NCBI GenBank assembly: GCA_017458225.1
Contig: JAFTFX010000009.1
Location: 1-62,551 of the forward strand
Origin: Prevotella sp.
GTDB taxonomy: Bacteria > Bacteroidota > Bacteroidia > Bacteroidales > Bacteroidaceae
Length of the DNA stretch: 62,551 nucleotides
Direction: 5' to 3'
This document shows, piece by piece, positions 37,917 to 45,102 of the stretch (within the stretch, counting starts at the first letter, position 1; each line of letters begins with the position of its first letter). The notes beneath the pieces are model-generated. The model had not been told where the DNA came from. It did no database searches and worked only from the letters and a program-made list of their open reading frames with translations. The position numbers and the translations under genes were made by a program.

Positions 37917-39254
37917 ATGGAAGTTGAGAAAATCATGCAGAATCTGGAGCGCAAACATCCAGGCGAACTGGAGTATCTTCAGGCTGTAAGAGAAGTGCTT
38001 GAATCAATCAAAGATGTTTACAACCAGCATCCCGAATTTGAGAAGGCAAAGATTGTGGAGCGCATCGTGGAACCCGAGCGCATCACCACGTTCCGCGTGC
38101 CCTGGGTCGACGACAAGGGCGAGGTGCAGGTGAACATCGGCTACCGCGTGCAGTTCAACAGCGCCATCGGCCCCTACAAGGGTGGCTTGCGTTTCCACCC
38201 GTCGGTGAACCTGAGCATTCTGAAGTTCCTGGGCTTCGAGCAGACATTCAAGAACGCCCTCACAACGTTGCCCATGGGCGGCGGCAAGGGCGGCAGCGAC
38301 TTTGCTCCGCGCGGCAAGAGCGATGCCGAGATCATGCGTTTCTGCCAGGCCTTCATGATGGAGCTTTATAAAGTGATTGGCCCCGACATGGACGTGCCTG
38401 CCGGCGACATCGGCGTGGGTGGCCGCGAGATTGGCTATCTGTTCGGCATGTATAAGAAACTGACCTCGCAGTTCCACGGTGCCACCCTCACGGGCAAGGG
38501 CATGGAATGGGGCGGCTCTATCCTGCGCCCTGAGGCAACAGGCTACGGCGCACTCTACTTTGTGAACCACATGATGCAGACCCACGGCCTTGACATCAAG
38601 GGCAAGACGGTGGCGCTCTCGGGCTTCGGCAACGTGGCATGGGGTGCTGCCAAGAAGGCTACCGAACTGGGTGCCAAGGTGATTACCATCAGCGGCCCCG
38701 ACGGCTACATCTACGATCCGGCAGGACTGGATGCCGAGAAGATTGACTATCTGCTGGAGCTGCGCGCCAGCGGCAACGACATCTGCGCACCCTACGCCGA
38801 GGAGTTCGAAGGCGCACAGTTCTTCGAAGGCAAGAAGCCGTGGGAGCAGAAGGCCGACATCTATCTGCCTTGCGCCACTCAGAACGAGCTGAACGGCGAC
38901 GATGCCGACAAGATTCTGGCTCAGAAGCCGCTGTGCGTGGCCGAGGTGTCGAACATGGGCTGCACGGCCGAGGCTGTGAACAAGTTCATTGCTGCCGGAC
39001 AGCTGTTTGCTCCTGGCAAGGCCGTCAACGCCGGCGGTGTGGCCACCAGCGGTCTGGAGATGACGCAGAACTCGATGCGCATGTCGTGGACGGCCGAGGA
39101 GGTTGATCAGCGCCTGCATCAGATCATGTCGGGCATTCACGAGCAGTGCGTGAAGTATGGTCGCGAAGGCAATTATATTAATTATGTGAAAGGTGCCAAC
39201 GTGGCCGGCTTCATGAAGGTTGCCAAGGCCATGCTTGCACAGGGAATCGTGTAA
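37917..39254 (+). CDS. gdhA: NADP-type glutamate dehydrogenase
   Basis: Catalyses reductive amination of 2-oxoglutarate to glutamate and is the main ammonia-assimilation enzyme in these anaerobes. The 445-aa protein has the hexameric family I signatures: YKGGLRFHPSVNLSILKFLGFEQ, the catalytic loop LPMGGGKGGSDFAPRGKS (catalytic Lys) and MDVPAGDIGVGGREIGYLFG (catalytic Asp). A Rossmann domain follows with GKTVALSGFGNVAWGAAKKA. It starts at the ATG at 37917 behind a consensus promoter. The rlpA-type frame begins at or just after its end. Confidence 0.97.
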   Translation: MEVEKIMQNLERKHPGELEYLQAVREVLESIKDVYNQHPEFEKAKIVERIVEPERITTFRVPWVDDKGEVQVNIGYRVQFNSAIGPYKGGLRFHPSVNLSILKFLGFEQTFKNALTTLPMGGGKGGSDFAPRGKSDAEIMRFCQAFMMELYKVIGPDMDVPAGDIGVGGREIGYLFGMYKKLTSQFHGATLTGKGMEWGGSILRPEATGYGALYFVNHMMQTHGLDIKGKTVALSGFGNVAWGAAKKATELGAKVITISGPDGYIYDPAGLDAEKIDYLLELRASGNDICAPYAEEFEGAQFFEGKKPWEQKADIYLPCATQNELNGDDADKILAQKPLCVAEVSNMGCTAEAVNKFIAAGQLFAPGKAVNAGGVATSGLEMTQNSMRMSWTAEEVDQRLHQIMSGIHEQCVKYGREGNYINYVKGANVAGFMKVAKAMLAQGIV

Positions 39255-39265
39255 AAGTGAAAAGA

Positions 39266-39373
39266 GAAGAGTGAAAAGTGAGAAATTTGCTACCGCTACA
39301 CCAATAAGGCGCATCATCATTATTTGCGTCCTGTTATTCCATGCGGTAGCAAATTCTTCACTTTTCACTCTTC
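39266..39373. repeat. Inverted-repeat element overlapping the start of rlpA
   Basis: The left arm at 39266-39296 and right arm at 39343-39373 are inverted copies matching at 29 of 31 positions, with 46 bp between. The core contains TTTGCTACCGC. A further single copy of the arm (GCGGTAGCAAATTTTTCACT) is at 42991-43010. It looks like a small interspersed element. Confidence 0.75.
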
Positions 39374-39858
39374 ATTCTTCATTTCTATCCGCTCAGGTCC
39401 AAACGGGCAAGGCATCGTTCTACGCCAAGAAAGCTACAGGGTCGCGAACGGCCAATGGCGAACGGCTTCACCACGACTCAATGACCTGCGCCCACCGCAC
39501 GTACCCCTTCGGCACACTGCTGAAGGTGACCAACCTGACCAACGACCAGTCGGTCATCGTCAGAGTGAACGACCGCGGTCCTTTTGTTCGCGGCCGCATT
39601 GTCGACTTGTCATGGGGTGCCGCCAAAGCAATCGGCATGATTCTGCAGGGCATCGCCACCGTCACCGTTGAGCAGGCCTACAGCGTCACCATTCCCCTGC
39701 GGCCTCACGACATGCAGATTGAGCTGCCCAAGGTGAGAGTGGAACCGGTGGAACTGCCCGACACGCTGCGAACCATCTGGCAGGAAGACGAGCTGATCTA
39801 CCACAAGAAGAAAAACCTCAAGAAGAAAGTCATCAAGAAAAGTGCCAACCGCAAATAG
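39271..39858 (+). CDS. rlpA: RlpA-like double-psi beta-barrel lytic transglycosylase
   Basis: An exported septal-ring-type protein that may cleave peptidoglycan glycan strands. The RlpA barrel is clear: GKASFYAKKATGSRTANGERL, MTCAHRTYPFGTLLKVTNL, VIVRVNDRGPFV and GRIVDLSWGAAKAIGM, with the catalytic Asp in NDRGPF. A basic C-terminal tail (KKKNLKKKVIKK) replaces the SPOR domain. The start is uncertain. GTG at 39271 gives a signal peptide with hydrophobic core IIIICVLLFHAVA, while ATG at 39220 would overlap gdhA by 35 bp. The whole signal peptide is encoded by the inverted-repeat element, suggesting that an insertion supplied or replaced it. Confidence 0.8.
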   Translation: MKSEKFATATPIRRIIIICVLLFHAVANSSLFTLHSSFLSAQVQTGKASFYAKKATGSRTANGERLHHDSMTCAHRTYPFGTLLKVTNLTNDQSVIVRVNDRGPFVRGRIVDLSWGAAKAIGMILQGIATVTVEQAYSVTIPLRPHDMQIELPKVRVEPVELPDTLRTIWQEDELIYHKKKNLKKKVIKKSANRK

Positions 39859-39861
39859 CGA

Positions 39862-40599
39862 CTACTTTTTGCGTGTGGGCACCCGGAATTCCAAGGTCTG
39901 CGAGTCAATGGTGTGCTGACCTTGGGCCACCCCCACCCTTACAACAATCTCGCCATCCTTCAAGCGCTTGTCAGCCAGAATGGTTGCCGTGTAGCGAATG
40001 CCCTGATGGGGTGCAATGCTCTCCACGCGCAGATTGGGCGATACCTTCACATGGCGGTTGCCCGTAACGTCTTCAACCAGCGGATAAATGTCGTAGACGG
40101 CAGCCGACGTATTGTTCATCACCTCGAACGTCACCATGCACTCTTCGCCACGGGTGAGCACGCCGTTATGGTCGCTGTCGTAGATGGCAGCATGGCGCAG
40201 CTCAATGTCAGGCTTCTTTGTCAGTTGCGAGAGGCTGACCGAGCGCTCGCGCTCCTCAGGGCCGCCACCATCAATCGTGATGCGGTCGTCGCCCCGCATA
40301 TCGGGATCAAAGCCACCCTGGGCATTGTCGTAGGGCTGACGCTCTTCGCGCTGCCGCTGGGCCTTGTGCTCGGCAGCCTGCTCAATAGCCGCCCCGATGG
40401 CAGCACCAGCCACCACGCCGCCCACCGTACCGATGAGCGATCCCATATCGTGACCACGCCAGCCACCCGTGATGCCGCCTATCGACGAACCTATCACATG
40501 GCCGAACTCGCCGCCCATCATGGCCCCCGTGGCCGTGTAGCTACTGCAACTGCTCAGCAGCAGTGCCGCACCCGTCATCAGTATGATTGCTTTTCTCAT
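39862..40599 (-). CDS. Glycine-zipper lipoprotein
   Basis: An envelope lipoprotein of 245 aa. The ATG at 40599 gives MRKAIILMTGAALLLSSC with the lipidated Cys at about residue 18; the longer frame to 40710 runs through the promoter region. A glycine-rich segment (GGEFGHVIGSSIGGITGG, LIGTVGGVVAGAAIGAAIEQ; about 28-75) looks like a membrane-inserting glycine zipper. The C-terminal half has an EF-hand-like acidic motif (IYDSDHNGVLTRGEECMV) and an Ig-like beta domain. It is convergent with rlpA (3 bp between stops) and the function is unknown. Confidence 0.8.
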   Translation of the reverse strand: MRKAIILMTGAALLLSSCSSYTATGAMMGGEFGHVIGSSIGGITGGWRGHDMGSLIGTVGGVVAGAAIGAAIEQAAEHKAQRQREERQPYDNAQGGFDPDMRGDDRITIDGGGPEERERSVSLSQLTKKPDIELRHAAIYDSDHNGVLTRGEECMVTFEVMNNTSAAVYDIYPLVEDVTGNRHVKVSPNLRVESIAPHQGIRYTATILADKRLKDGEIVVRVGVAQGQHTIDSQTLEFRVPTRKK

Positions 40600-40875
40600 A
40601 ACCGTCTGCTTCGTTTTGTTTTCTTTGATGCTGCAAAAATAAACAAAATTGTCCATACCGACGAAAAGAAATACCCGAAAAATGGATAGGGATTTCCCTA
40701 AACGACCCATAAAAAGTACCTAAAGAACAAAAATACGGCAATAAAAGGTGTTCAAAATCGCACAAACAGTATCTAATAAAAGAAAATAGCCAAATTTGAA
40801 CAACATTTATTCGGATTTATACACCGCATTCTAAAAAAAAATATTGATATTTGTACCGCAAACAACAATTATTCT

Positions 40876-41754
40876 ATGGCAGAAAATACGCATAGCGAGC
40901 AAGAATTACTCATGAAGTTAGGCAATCTCGTTGTTGACTATTCTGATAATGACATTGCTATTTATGACCATGTGTCAAACGTTTCTCAGCTGCTACCGCT
41001 GAAGCCCAGCAAGAACCTGATAGCCATGTGCAGTTCGGGGTATCTGACGATTCGCGTAGACGAGAAAACCTACACTATTCGGGCTAACGATGTGCTGTTC
41101 TGTCCGCCCAACGTTTGCATCGATCCCGTTGACATCAGTTCCGACTTTGAGTGCAAGTTGCTGAGCCTCTCGGACCGCATCATCCAAGGACTGCTGCACG
41201 ACAAGATAGAAATTTGGCATCGTGCCGTCTACATCAACAATGTGAACGTCATCAGTATGTCGGAAGTGTGCAAGCAGGAGTTCGTCTTCTACTACGGCCT
41301 CATCCTCTCAAAGATTCAGAACCACAAGGTGGTGCCCTACGATATTCTGCAAGCACTCATCAGGGCCCTGTTGCTGGAGCTCTGCCAGATACTGGCCAAC
41401 ACGCAGGGACCGGCCGACGACGTGAAGCCCACGCAGGGCCGAATGCTGTTCAACCGTTTCCTGAAACTTATCTCAAGCAACGAGGTGAAGCGCCGTCCCA
41501 TCACCCACTATGCCGGACAGTTGGCCATCACGCCGAAGTATCTCACCATGCTTTGTCTGAAATACAGCAACAAGACGGCCTCCGACTGGATTGTGCAGTA
41601 CACCATTGAAGACATTCGCTTCTACCTGCGCAACTCAAACCTGAGCATCAAGGAGATTTCCGCCAAACTGGGCTTTGCCAACATGTCGCACTTCGGCAGC
41701 TATGTGCGGAAGCATCTGGGCGCATCGCCCAGCGACTTCCGTCACGAAAGGTAG
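40876..41754 (+). CDS. AraC-family transcriptional regulator
   Basis: A 292-aa regulator. An N-terminal cupin-like sensor region (IRANDVLFCPPNVC, about residues 70-90) is joined to a C-terminal AraC double helix-turn-helix (about 190-290: YAGQLAITPKYLTMLCLKYSNKTASDWI, IKEISAKLGFANMSHFGSYVRKHLGASPSDFR). The effector is unknown. It has its own upstream region with a run of nine A and a near-consensus GATATTTG -7 box. It converges with the JAMM protease gene at the left border of the sulfur island, so it is one candidate regulator of that island. Confidence 0.93.
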   Translation: MAENTHSEQELLMKLGNLVVDYSDNDIAIYDHVSNVSQLLPLKPSKNLIAMCSSGYLTIRVDEKTYTIRANDVLFCPPNVCIDPVDISSDFECKLLSLSDRIIQGLLHDKIEIWHRAVYINNVNVISMSEVCKQEFVFYYGLILSKIQNHKVVPYDILQALIRALLLELCQILANTQGPADDVKPTQGRMLFNRFLKLISSNEVKRRPITHYAGQLAITPKYLTMLCLKYSNKTASDWIVQYTIEDIRFYLRNSNLSIKEISAKLGFANMSHFGSYVRKHLGASPSDFRHER

Positions 41755-41767
41755 AAGCAATCAATGC

Positions 41768-42160
41768 CTACAGGTGCTGCTCCTTGTCAACGACTGCGGC
41801 GTTCAAAATTTTGAACGAGTTCAGCTTCGGCTCGTCGTTGAGCAGCGAAAGGATGGCATAGCGAATGGTGGGGTCGTTGGCCAGACGCAGGTCTTCCTGC
41901 GAAGGGCGCGAGGGCGAGGCTGGATGACTATGCCAGTTGGCCAATATTTTCAGGCCTTTGGAACGGGCATAGCGCAGGGCTGCAAACTGGTCCTTGGGGG
42001 CAAAGGAGAAGTGCTCTGGCGAGTGGTCGATGTTCTCCATCCAGTAGTTCTCGGTGACGTTGCCGTCGGCCGTACCTAAAAGATAGCCACACGACTCGTT
42101 GGGGGCATCCTTGCGAGCCTGAACTATCAGTTCGTCGATGATATTCTGTGGAATTTTCAT
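41768..42160 (-). CDS. JAMM/MPN+ metalloprotease for a ubiquitin-like sulfur carrier (Mec+/HcyD-like)
   Basis: A zinc isopeptidase-type protease of 130 aa that probably trims the C-terminus of the sulfur carrier or releases the amino acid built on it. The JAMM set is complete: Glu22 (in NESCGYLLG), His77 and His79 in NWHSHP, Ser87 and Asp90 in SQEDLRLA. The ATG at 42160 gives MKIPQNIIDEL. A GTG at 42172 overlaps the stop of the E1-like gene and would add four residues, so translation is coupled in either case. Known analogues are Mec+ of the Mycobacterium CysO pathway and HcyD of Wolinella. The neighbours fit this role. Confidence 0.9.
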   Translation of the reverse strand: MKIPQNIIDELIVQARKDAPNESCGYLLGTADGNVTENYWMENIDHSPEHFSFAPKDQFAALRYARSKGLKILANWHSHPASPSRPSQEDLRLANDPTIRYAILSLLNDEPKLNSFKILNAAVVDKEQHL

Positions 42161-42168
42161 TTTACTTT

Positions 42169-42975
42169 TCACTTATGAAGGTCGCACGCTGCCTGCTCGT
42201 AGTCAATGAGATGGTCGATCGTGGGATGACTGCCGCAAATAGCGCATGTGTCACGATGCTTGACCGGCACCGTGCGGAACGTCATGGTCTTGGCATCGAA
42301 GGTGAGCAGACGGTTGGTGAGCAACTGACCGATGCCCGTGAAATACTTCAGCGTCTCGGCAGCCTGAATGGTGCCCAGCATGCCGGCAATGGCTCCCAGC
42401 ACACCTGCCTGCGAACAGGTGGGAACGGCGCCCACAGGAGGCGGCTCCTTGAACATGCAGCGATAGCAGGCTGTGCCAGGCAAGTGTGTAAAGGTCTGGC
42501 CGTTGAAGCGCAGAATGCCACCATGCGAGAAGGGCTTGCCGGCCATGACGCAGGCATCGTTGATGAGGAACTTCACGGGGAAGTTGTCAGTGCCGTCGAC
42601 CACGAAGTCGTACTCCTTGATGATGTCGAGGGCATTCGACGAATCGAGGAAGTCGTGATAGGTGTCGACCTTCACGTCGGGGTTGATGGCCAGCATTTTC
42701 TCCTTGGCACTCTGCACCTTGGGCACACCCACATCCTTGGTGAAATGGATGACCTGGCGCTGCAGGTTCGACAGGTCGACAACGTCGGCATCGATAATGC
42801 CGATGCGACCAATGCCAGCGGCAGCCAGATAGAGCGAGACGGGGGCTCCCAGTCCGCCGGCTCCCACCACCAGCACGCGCGCATTCATTATTTTCTCTTG
42901 TCCCTCTACGCCTACGTCCTGCAACAGTATGTGGCGCGAGTAACGCTGTATCTGTTCTTCAGTAAAGTCAATCAT
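42169..42975 (-). CDS. HesA/MoeB/ThiF-family E1-like sulfur-carrier adenylyltransferase
   Basis: It activates the carrier C-terminus as an acyl-adenylate, ready to accept sulfur. The 268-aa protein has the nucleotide-binding fold VLVVGAGGLGAPVSLYLAAAGIGRIGIID (about 34-62), the RQVIHFTKDVG motif, and DGTDNFPVKFLINDAC with the Mg-binding Asp. Two zinc-binding pairs are present (Cys170/Cys173 and Cys244/Cys247), plus the conserved Cys187 in PTCSQAGVLG. It lies between the carrier gene (41 bp upstream) and the JAMM gene. The family also serves thiamine and molybdopterin synthesis. No thiamine or molybdopterin gene is nearby, so the sulfur amino acid role is favoured. Confidence 0.93.
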   Translation of the reverse strand: MIDFTEEQIQRYSRHILLQDVGVEGQEKIMNARVLVVGAGGLGAPVSLYLAAAGIGRIGIIDADVVDLSNLQRQVIHFTKDVGVPKVQSAKEKMLAINPDVKVDTYHDFLDSSNALDIIKEYDFVVDGTDNFPVKFLINDACVMAGKPFSHGGILRFNGQTFTHLPGTACYRCMFKEPPPVGAVPTCSQAGVLGAIAGMLGTIQAAETLKYFTGIGQLLTNRLLTFDAKTMTFRTVPVKHRDTCAICGSHPTIDHLIDYEQAACDLHK

Positions 42976-43016
42976 AATATCTCACTTAAAGCGGTAGCAA
43001 ATTTTTCACTTCTCAC

Positions 43017-43226
43017 TTAACAGCCTCCTCCCATGAAGTAGAGGAAGTCTACCTTGTCGTCTTCCTTAACCTGGATGTTGTCCCAGTCGTCGCGCTCGGC
43101 AAACTCCTCGTTCACCTGCACCGACACCATTTCCGGATTTTCCACCAGCAGCGCCTTGATCAGCTCTGTTACATTCAGCGGCAGGGTTACTTCCTGCGCA
43201 TCTCCGTTTACATAAATTCTTGCCAT
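43017..43226 (-). CDS. ThiS/MoaD-family sulfur carrier protein ending Gly-Gly-Gly-Cys
   Basis: A ubiquitin-like carrier of 69 aa whose C-terminal glycine is converted to a thiocarboxylate. The beta-grasp pattern is clear (MARIYVNGDAQEVTL, VQVNEEFAERDDWDNI, DDKVDFLYFMGGGC). Instead of ending in Gly-Gly, it ends Gly-Gly-Gly-Cys, so at least the Cys must be removed before activation. The JAMM protease in the same operon is the obvious candidate, as for HcyS of Wolinella, which carries an extra residue after Gly-Gly. It is the first gene of the leftward operon and has a consensus promoter. Confidence 0.92.
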   Translation of the reverse strand: MARIYVNGDAQEVTLPLNVTELIKALLVENPEMVSVQVNEEFAERDDWDNIQVKEDDKVDFLYFMGGGC

Positions 43227-43252
43227 AGTCTTACTGTTGAATGATTACTGTG

Positions 43253-43283
43253 CAAAGGTACGCTGATTTCGCGGATGCCACAA
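43253..43283 (-). promoter_or_regulatory. Promoter of the sulfur-carrier operon
   Basis: The -7 box is TACCTTTG (complement of 43253-43260) and TTG (complement of 43281-43283) lies 20 nt upstream. The leader is about 20 nt. Confidence 0.75.
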
Positions 43284-43303
43284 TCCCACGAAGGGGGTAA
43301 ATG

Positions 43304-43325
43304 ACATACCATATCATAGGTATGT
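43304..43325. promoter_or_regulatory. Candidate operator midway between the divergent sulfur promoters
   Basis: The inverted repeat ACATACC-N8-GGTATGT is centred at 43314.5. The two -7 boxes begin at 43260 (minus) and 43369 (plus), whose midpoint is also 43314.5. One dimeric factor could therefore control both operons symmetrically. The binder is unknown. Confidence 0.6.
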
Positions 43326-43345
43326 AAAATGCCTTTCATGTGCGA

Positions 43346-43376
43346 TTGTGTGACAGTGGAAAACGGCGTAACTTTG
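43346..43376 (+). promoter_or_regulatory. Promoter of the cysK-encapsulin operon
   Basis: TTG at 43346-43348, a 20-nt spacer and TAACTTTG at 43369-43376. The leader is about 30 nt. Confidence 0.75.
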
Positions 43377-43411
43377 CAGCAAAAATTCAAAACAAAAAAA
43401 ATTGATTCGTT

Positions 43412-44350
43412 ATGGGACAGATTGCAAAGAGCCTGACTGACCTGATAGGCCACACGCCACTGGTAGAGCTGACGGGCACCGAGACGGAACTGAAACTGAA
43501 GGCGCGCGTGATTGCGAAGCTGGAATACCTGAACCCGCTGCGCAGCGTGAAAGACCGCACCGCGCTGGCCATGATTGAACGTGGCGAGCACAAGGGACTG
43601 ATAAGTCAGAACACCACGCTCATCGAGCCTACCAGCGGCAACACGGGCATCGGCCTGGCATACGTGGCAGCCATACGCGGCTATAAGCTCATACTGACCA
43701 TGCCCGATGCTATGTCGATAGAGCGGCGCACACTGCTGAAAGCGCTGGGTGCCACCTTAGTGTTAACGCCTGCGCACGAGGGCATGGCCGGTGCCATCCG
43801 CCGAGCCAAGGAACTGGCCGAGGAGATAGGCGATGCCTACATACCACAGCAATTCGAGAATCCTGCCAATCCAGAGGTACACCGCAGAACAACGGGTGAA
43901 GAGATCATCAGCGACACCGACGGCGAAGTAGACTTCTTCGTGAGCGGCATAGGCACAGGCGGCACCATCACAGGCGTGGGACAGACGCTCAAACAATACA
44001 ACCAGAAAGTGAAGATAGTGGGCGTAGAGCCCTACACATCGTCGGTGCTGTCGGGCGAGCGGCCCGGTCCCCACAAGATTCAGGGCATCGGAGCCGGATT
44101 CCAGCCGAAGGTGCTCGACACTACCATCTACGACGAGATTCTGCGCATCAAGGACGACGAGGCCTTCGCCATCGGACGACTGCTGGCACAGAAAGACGGC
44201 ATACTGACGGGCATCTCCAGCGGAGCTGCCGCCGCCGCTGCCATCAAGCTGGCGCGCCGACCTGAGAATGAGGGGAAGACCATCGTGGTGCTGCTGCCCG
44301 ACACAGGCGAGCGCTACCTGAGCACACAACTATACAATTTTAATGAATAA
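43412..44350 (+). CDS. cysK: Cysteine synthase (O-acetylserine sulfhydrylase family)
   Basis: A PLP enzyme that makes cysteine from O-acetylserine and a sulfur donor, either sulfide or a carrier thiocarboxylate as in CysM of Mycobacterium. It has 312 aa. The PLP lysine is Lys47 in NPLRSVKDR. PTSGNTGIGLA and the phosphate loop GTGGTITG are intact, and the end LLPDTGERYLSTQLY is typical of CysK. It heads a six-gene rightward operon and starts 5 bp before the DsrE-like gene. Whether it uses free sulfide or the carrier encoded across the divergent promoter is the main open question. Confidence 0.95.
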   Translation: MGQIAKSLTDLIGHTPLVELTGTETELKLKARVIAKLEYLNPLRSVKDRTALAMIERGEHKGLISQNTTLIEPTSGNTGIGLAYVAAIRGYKLILTMPDAMSIERRTLLKALGATLVLTPAHEGMAGAIRRAKELAEEIGDAYIPQQFENPANPEVHRRTTGEEIISDTDGEVDFFVSGIGTGGTITGVGQTLKQYNQKVKIVGVEPYTSSVLSGERPGPHKIQGIGAGFQPKVLDTTIYDEILRIKDDEAFAIGRLLAQKDGILTGISSGAAAAAAIKLARRPENEGKTIVVLLPDTGERYLSTQLYNFNE

Positions 44351-44355
44351 AGACA

Positions 44356-44835
44356 ATGGCTGAAACAAAGAAACTGAGCATCATCGCCTTCAGCGGCGAT
44401 TTCGACAAACTGACGGCTGTCTTCACGCTGGCCACCGGCGCGGCTGCCGTAGGATACGAGGTGAACATATTCTTCACGTTCTGGGGACTGGATGCCATCA
44501 AGCACAAGCTGGGACGTTCGTTCACAGGCGGCAACTGGCTGACAAAGCTGTTCGGCTTCATGATGGGCGGTCTGCATGTCACTCCCACCTCGCGCTTCAA
44601 CTTCCTCGGTGCAGGTCCCAAAATCTTCCGCTACCTGATGCGCAAGAACAACGTGGCCACACTCGAAGAACTGGTAGAGGCCGCCAAGGTGCTGGGCATC
44701 AATCTCTATGCCTGCGAGATGGCCATGCATGTGCTGGGGCTGAAGAAGGAAGACTTCATTCCCGAAGTGAAAGACGTGCTTGGCGTGGCCTCGTTCCTGA
44801 AACTGAGCGAAGGCGGACAAACATTATTCATATAA
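44356..44835 (+). CDS. DsrE/DsrF/DrsH-like sulfur-relay protein
   Basis: A 159-aa protein of the DsrE-like (peroxiredoxin-like) superfamily. The pattern KKLSIIAFSGDFDKLTAVFTLATGAAAVGYEVNIFFTFWGLDAI and the single conserved cysteine in NLYACEMAMHVLGL match the group that accompanies TusA proteins. It may hold sulfur as a persulfide on that Cys. It lies between cysK (5 bp) and the tusA-like gene (12 bp). The central GGNWLTKLFGFMMGGL suggests a partly membrane-associated or oligomerisation surface. Confidence 0.88.
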   Translation: MAETKKLSIIAFSGDFDKLTAVFTLATGAAAVGYEVNIFFTFWGLDAIKHKLGRSFTGGNWLTKLFGFMMGGLHVTPTSRFNFLGAGPKIFRYLMRKNNVATLEELVEAAKVLGINLYACEMAMHVLGLKKEDFIPEVKDVLGVASFLKLSEGGQTLFI

Positions 44836-44847
44836 ACCGACAACACT

Positions 44848-45072
44848 ATGGCAACAAAGGTACTGGACATCACGAAGGAACATTGCCCCATGACCTTCGT
44901 AAAAACAAAGATTGAACTTTCAAAACTGGCTGAGGGCGACACACTCGAGGTGCTGCTCAGCGAAGGCGAACCACTTGACAACGTGCCGCGCAATGCCAAG
45001 GAGCAGGGCTACAACGTTCTCAGCGTAGAACACGTGGAAGGCACGACGCACAAAGTCGTTATACAAAAATAG
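44848..45072 (+). CDS. TusA/SirA-like sulfurtransferase
   Basis: A small persulfide carrier of 74 aa. The active cysteine is in CPMTFVKTK (Cys13), where the usual TusA motif is CPxP; here the second Pro is Thr. Otherwise the fold (IELSKLAEGDTLEVLLSEGEPLDNVPRNAKEQGYNVLSVE) is typical. It is 12 bp after the DsrE-like gene and 30 bp before the encapsulin. TusA proteins accept sulfur from cysteine desulfurases, and a SufS-type desulfurase is encoded two genes downstream. Confidence 0.92.
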   Translation: MATKVLDITKEHCPMTFVKTKIELSKLAEGDTLEVLLSEGEPLDNVPRNAKEQGYNVLSVEHVEGTTHKVVIQK

Positions 45073-45102
45073 TCAAATACAAATAGTTAAATCGTAAATC
45101 AC

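Noticed and set aside
40976-40985. CAAACGTTTC as a third LacI-type site
   Set aside because: It is not a full palindrome and lies within the AraC-family coding region.
42169-43226. Thiamine or molybdopterin biosynthesis for the ThiS/ThiF-like genes
   Set aside because: No thiazole synthase, ThiH or molybdopterin genes are present. The JAMM protease, CysK and MetY-like enzymes point to sulfur amino acids, although a dual role cannot be excluded.
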